A stretch of 64,000 nt of DNA, from positions 62,001-126,000 of the forward strand of contig DAOUME010000006.1 of NCBI GenBank assembly GCA_034411995.1, given 5' to 3'. The position numbers and the translations under genes were made by a program. How positions within the stretch are numbered: position 1 is the first letter of the stretch; every line of letters starts with the position of its first letter. Below the pieces are notes generated by a model, which saw nothing but the letters and a program-made list of their open reading frames with translations, was not told the DNA's origin and searched no databases. The stretch comes from JAUVXJ01 sp034411995. Lineage in GTDB: Bacteria > Chloroflexota > Anaerolineae > UBA7937 > B3-Chlor. This document shows, one piece after another, positions 61,788 through 64,000 of this stretch.

Positions 61788-61825
61788 CTCTCTTTTTTTA
61801 GAAAACAGGGCCGTCGCTTGCCCTG

Positions 61826-62647
61826 CTAGTGCATTGCCAGGACAGCCAGGAAGATGCTGAGCAACCCTACAGCCCAGCAGTATACGGCGAAAGGGTACAA
61901 GCTCCGGGCTCGCAGATAACCAATGAGGAATCTGATGCTGAGGAAGCCGCTGATCGCCGCCGAGGCGAAGCCCATCAGGAGGGGTAACGGCGATTCGATC
62001 ACCCATGACGTCCCCAGGAGGTCCTTCAACTCGAACAGCCCCGCGGCGAAGATGATGGGAACACTCAACAGAAAGGAGAAGCGGGCCGCCTCCTCCCTCC
62101 GCAGTTCGCGCCACAGACCAGCGCTGATGGTAGCGCCCGAGCGAGATATGCCCGGCGCGATGGCGATAGCTTGTCCCAGGCCCACGACGAGAGCATCCCA
62201 CCAGCCCAGGTCCAGCATATCCCGGCTTCTTCGACTCCGCCTCTCGCTCACAAACAGCAGCGTTCCGGTGCCCAGGAGCAGAATACCGACCCACACAGGG
62301 GCGTCGAACAGCGCCTCGATGAAGCCTTTCACGGCCACGCCCAGCACCGCAGCGGGCACTGTGGCGAATACGATCAGCCACGGCATTCGTCGGCGAGGCA
62401 AACCAGCCAGCGAGCGCTCCTTGATGCTCTTCACTCCCTCCACCAGCAGGTCCCAAAGATCTCGCCAGAAAAACGTCACCACTGCGACCAGCGTGCCCAG
62501 GTGCAGCGTGGCATCGAAGGCCAGGCCGGGATTCTGCCAATGCAGCAACCAGGGCACCAGCACCAGGTGCCCCGAGCTGCTGATGGGCAGGAACTCAGTG
62601 GCACCTTGCACGATGCCGAGGATCAGCGCTTGCAAGACACTAGTCAT
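61826..62647 (-). CDS. uppP: Undecaprenyl-diphosphate phosphatase
   Basis: A 273-residue UppP/BacA. The two catalytic repeats are clear: QGATEFLPISSSGHLVL near the N-terminus and GLGQAIAIAPGISRSGATIS in the middle, with about eight membrane spans. It recycles the C55 carrier lipid for peptidoglycan and glycan synthesis at the membrane, linking it to the glycan clusters of this window. ATG 62647 overlaps the tgt stop (62640-62642) by eight bases, so translation is coupled. Confidence 0.94.
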   Translation of the reverse strand: MTSVLQALILGIVQGATEFLPISSSGHLVLVPWLLHWQNPGLAFDATLHLGTLVAVVTFFWRDLWDLLVEGVKSIKERSLAGLPRRRMPWLIVFATVPAAVLGVAVKGFIEALFDAPVWVGILLLGTGTLLFVSERRSRRSRDMLDLGWWDALVVGLGQAIAIAPGISRSGATISAGLWRELRREEAARFSFLLSVPIIFAAGLFELKDLLGTSWVIESPLPLLMGFASAAISGFLSIRFLIGYLRARSLYPFAVYCWAVGLLSIFLAVLAMH

Positions 62648-63827
62648 CAGACGCTACCTCCGAAACTCCCAGCCTGCTCATCCACGCCCGGCGATCGCGC
62701 CTGCCTGCTCCGTAGTCCGCAACCTGGTACCCGGCCAGGAATTCCGCCCTTAGCTCCGGGAACCGGCCCTCTCTCACCGCCTCGCGTACCTCAGCCATGA
62801 GAGTGAGCATGAAGTGCAGGTTATGTAGAGTCGCCAGGTGCAAGCCCAGTATCTCCTTGGCGATGACCAGGTGACGCAGGTAGGCGCGAGAGAAGTTGCG
62901 GCAGCAGTAGCAGGCGCATTCCTCCATCACGGGCGAGGGATCGTCTCTGTGCAGCGCGTTCCGGATGTTCAACCGGCCCTCACGGGTGAAGAACGTGCCG
63001 TTCCGCGCCACACGCGTAGGCAATGCGCAGTCGAAAATGTCTATGCCCCTGGCTACGCCTTCGAAGATGTCCTCCGGACTCCCCACGCCCAACAGATGCC
63101 GGGGCTTGTCCTCCGGCAGCAAGGGAATGGTGACCTCCAGCATGTCGTGCATCAGTCCCTTGGGCTCGCCCACGCTGAGGCCACCAATGGCATACCCCGG
63201 GAAGTCCAGAGAGACCAGATACCGGGCGCTCTCCGTTCGGAGATCTGCGAAGGTCCCCCCCTGCACCACGCCCAGCATCATCTGATCGTCTCGTGTGTGG
63301 GCCTTCAGGCAGCGCTCTGCCCACGGGTGCGTGCGCTCCAGCGCCAGGGCGTTGTGATCGTGGTCGCTCGGGTAGGGAGGGCAGACATCCAGCGCCACGA
63401 TGATATCCGCCCCCAGTTGTTCTTGGACGGCGATACTCTTCTCCGGGGTCAGGCGGTGCTCAGTCCCATCGATGTGCGAGCGAAAGGTCACACCATCGTT
63501 ATCGATCTCGCGGAGGTGACCCATACTGAAGACCTGGAACCCTCCACTGTCGGTGAGAATCGGTCCCCCCCAGCGCATGAAGCGGTGCAGGCCGCCCAGC
63601 CTGGCGATGATGTCGGCACCTGGGCGGAGGTGGAGATGGTAGGTGTTGGCCACAAGCAGTGAGACTCCCACCTCCTCCAGGTCCCGCGGTGTCAGGGTCT
63701 TCACGGTGGCCTGCGTGCCCACCGGGCAGAACACCGGGGTGGGCACATCTCCGTGAGGGGTATGCAGCACGCCCACCCGAGCCCACGTATGAGGGCATTT
63801 TTCCGTCAGCTCGAAGCCGAAGGTCAC
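62640..63827 (-). CDS. tgt: tRNA-guanine transglycosylase
   Basis: A 395-residue bacterial TGT that exchanges guanine 34 for preQ1 in GU(N) anticodons. Catalytic region GPILTDSGGFQVFSMG (Asp) and IFDCALPTRVARNGTFFTRE (Asp nucleophile), preQ1 pocket GVVQGG and AIGGLSVGEPKGLM, zinc site CACYCCRNFSRAYLRHLV (three Cys and a His further on). GTG 63827 is the start because GGAGGAG lies seven bases upstream and the promoter at 63849 rules out a longer form. First gene of the operon with uppP, the PstS-like protein and the regulator. Confidence 0.94.
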   Translation of the reverse strand: MTFGFELTEKCPHTWARVGVLHTPHGDVPTPVFCPVGTQATVKTLTPRDLEEVGVSLLVANTYHLHLRPGADIIARLGGLHRFMRWGGPILTDSGGFQVFSMGHLREIDNDGVTFRSHIDGTEHRLTPEKSIAVQEQLGADIIVALDVCPPYPSDHDHNALALERTHPWAERCLKAHTRDDQMMLGVVQGGTFADLRTESARYLVSLDFPGYAIGGLSVGEPKGLMHDMLEVTIPLLPEDKPRHLLGVGSPEDIFEGVARGIDIFDCALPTRVARNGTFFTREGRLNIRNALHRDDPSPVMEECACYCCRNFSRAYLRHLVIAKEILGLHLATLHNLHFMLTLMAEVREAVREGRFPELRAEFLAGYQVADYGAGRRDRRAWMSRLGVSEVASDD

Positions 63828-63848
63828 GGTCGTGCTCCTCCGTCGGCG

Positions 63849-63878
63849 ATTATAGGTCAACCAGGCAGCCAGGTCCAA
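63849..63878 (-). promoter_or_regulatory. Promoter of the tgt operon
   Basis: On the - strand: TTGGAC (63873-63878), 18 bp, TATAAT (63849-63854); transcription from about 63842, 15 bases before GTG 63827. From 63879 to the window end nothing further is identified. Confidence 0.62.
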
Positions 63879-64000
63879 TCACGCGATGGGGCTTCTGTCT
63901 CAGTCGCTGGGCGGTGGATCCGAGCTACAGCGTGGCCAGAGGCACCGCCACTCCGCCTTCTGGGCCATGGTGGCCTCTGTGCCCACCAAGGCTGGCCTAG

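Noticed and set aside
1..64000. CRISPR arrays, tRNA or rRNA genes
   Set aside because: No regularly spaced repeats were seen and no cloverleaf or rRNA signature was recognised by eye; a dedicated tRNA search was not possible here.

Overview
The window is a GC-rich bacterial chromosome segment with no rRNA, tRNA or CRISPR array. The gene families point to Chloroflexota (Anaerolineae-like): DUF2723 and other GT-C membrane enzymes, DUF3160 and DUF4352-like lipoproteins with Pro/Thr-rich tethers, a DHH-CBS-poly(A) polymerase fusion, HdrA/HdrBC-like redox proteins, DUF2085 and YfhO-like proteins. This assignment is inference, since there is no marker RNA. Many intergenic gaps carry recognisable sigma70-type promoters (TTGnnn, 17-18 bp, TATAAT-like).

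Layout. (1) 1-10.2 kb: a tight + strand surface-glycan cluster holding an NDP-sugar epimerase (5' end outside the window), a radical SAM/SPASM protein and four large multi-pass membrane proteins, mostly with overlapping or nearly touching ends. (2) 10.3-15.2 kb: an accessory island. A 4.3 kb stretch between two same-orientation copies of a dispersed repeat holds an orphan membrane protein, a lipoprotein with an internal duplication, an AbiU2-like HEPN protein and a small 3-TM protein. Decayed genes lie at both edges, one a prohead-protease-like remnant carrying repeat copies inside its frame. (3) 15.2-20.7 kb: a papain-like protease, then an M1-like metallopeptidase lipoprotein and a DUF3160 lipoprotein. 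(4) 21-26 kb: an HdrA / HdrCB / HdrA redox operon and a DUF2085 protein. (5) 26-35 kb: a hypothetical gene plus the DHH-CBS-CCA/poly(A) polymerase, divergent from a membrane glycosidase and TPR lipoprotein; then an SDR, a 50-aa Cys-rich protein and exonuclease III. (6) 35-36 kb: a dead IS5-family element. (7) 36-43 kb: a PAF-acetylhydrolase-like hydrolase, a divergent FHA-winged-helix regulator and Ser/Thr kinase pair, a GH3 enzyme and an M29 aminopeptidase. (8) 43.7-49.2 kb: an RpiR-type HTH protein divergent from a polyprenol-phosphate-mannose synthase and a 1357-residue YfhO-flippase fusion. (9) 49.4-59.3 kb: asparaginyl-tRNA synthetase, an ABC1/UbiB kinase, a peroxiredoxin-like gene with an in-frame TGA, a GH2 enzyme, an epoxyqueuosine-reductase-like protein, a membrane-EEP fusion and a DUF2148 protein. 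(10) 59.5-63.8 kb: a - strand operon of tgt, uppP, a phosphate-binding lipoprotein and a response regulator with GAF domains.

The most notable observation is the gene at 52661-53326. Its apparent stop at 52982 falls where the peroxidatic Cys of the active-site motif should be (F-Y-R-T-G-G-[TGA]-G-P-C-R-T-Q-L), the frame stays open and conserved on both sides, and a stem-loop fitting the bacterial SECIS rules begins a few bases after the TGA. It is best read as a selenoprotein that ordinary gene calling would split in two.

The two glycan regions (1 and 8), together with UppP, the mannosyl donor synthase and the flippase fusion, suggest a lipid-linked surface-glycan pathway. Genes without a recognised family are described as such.
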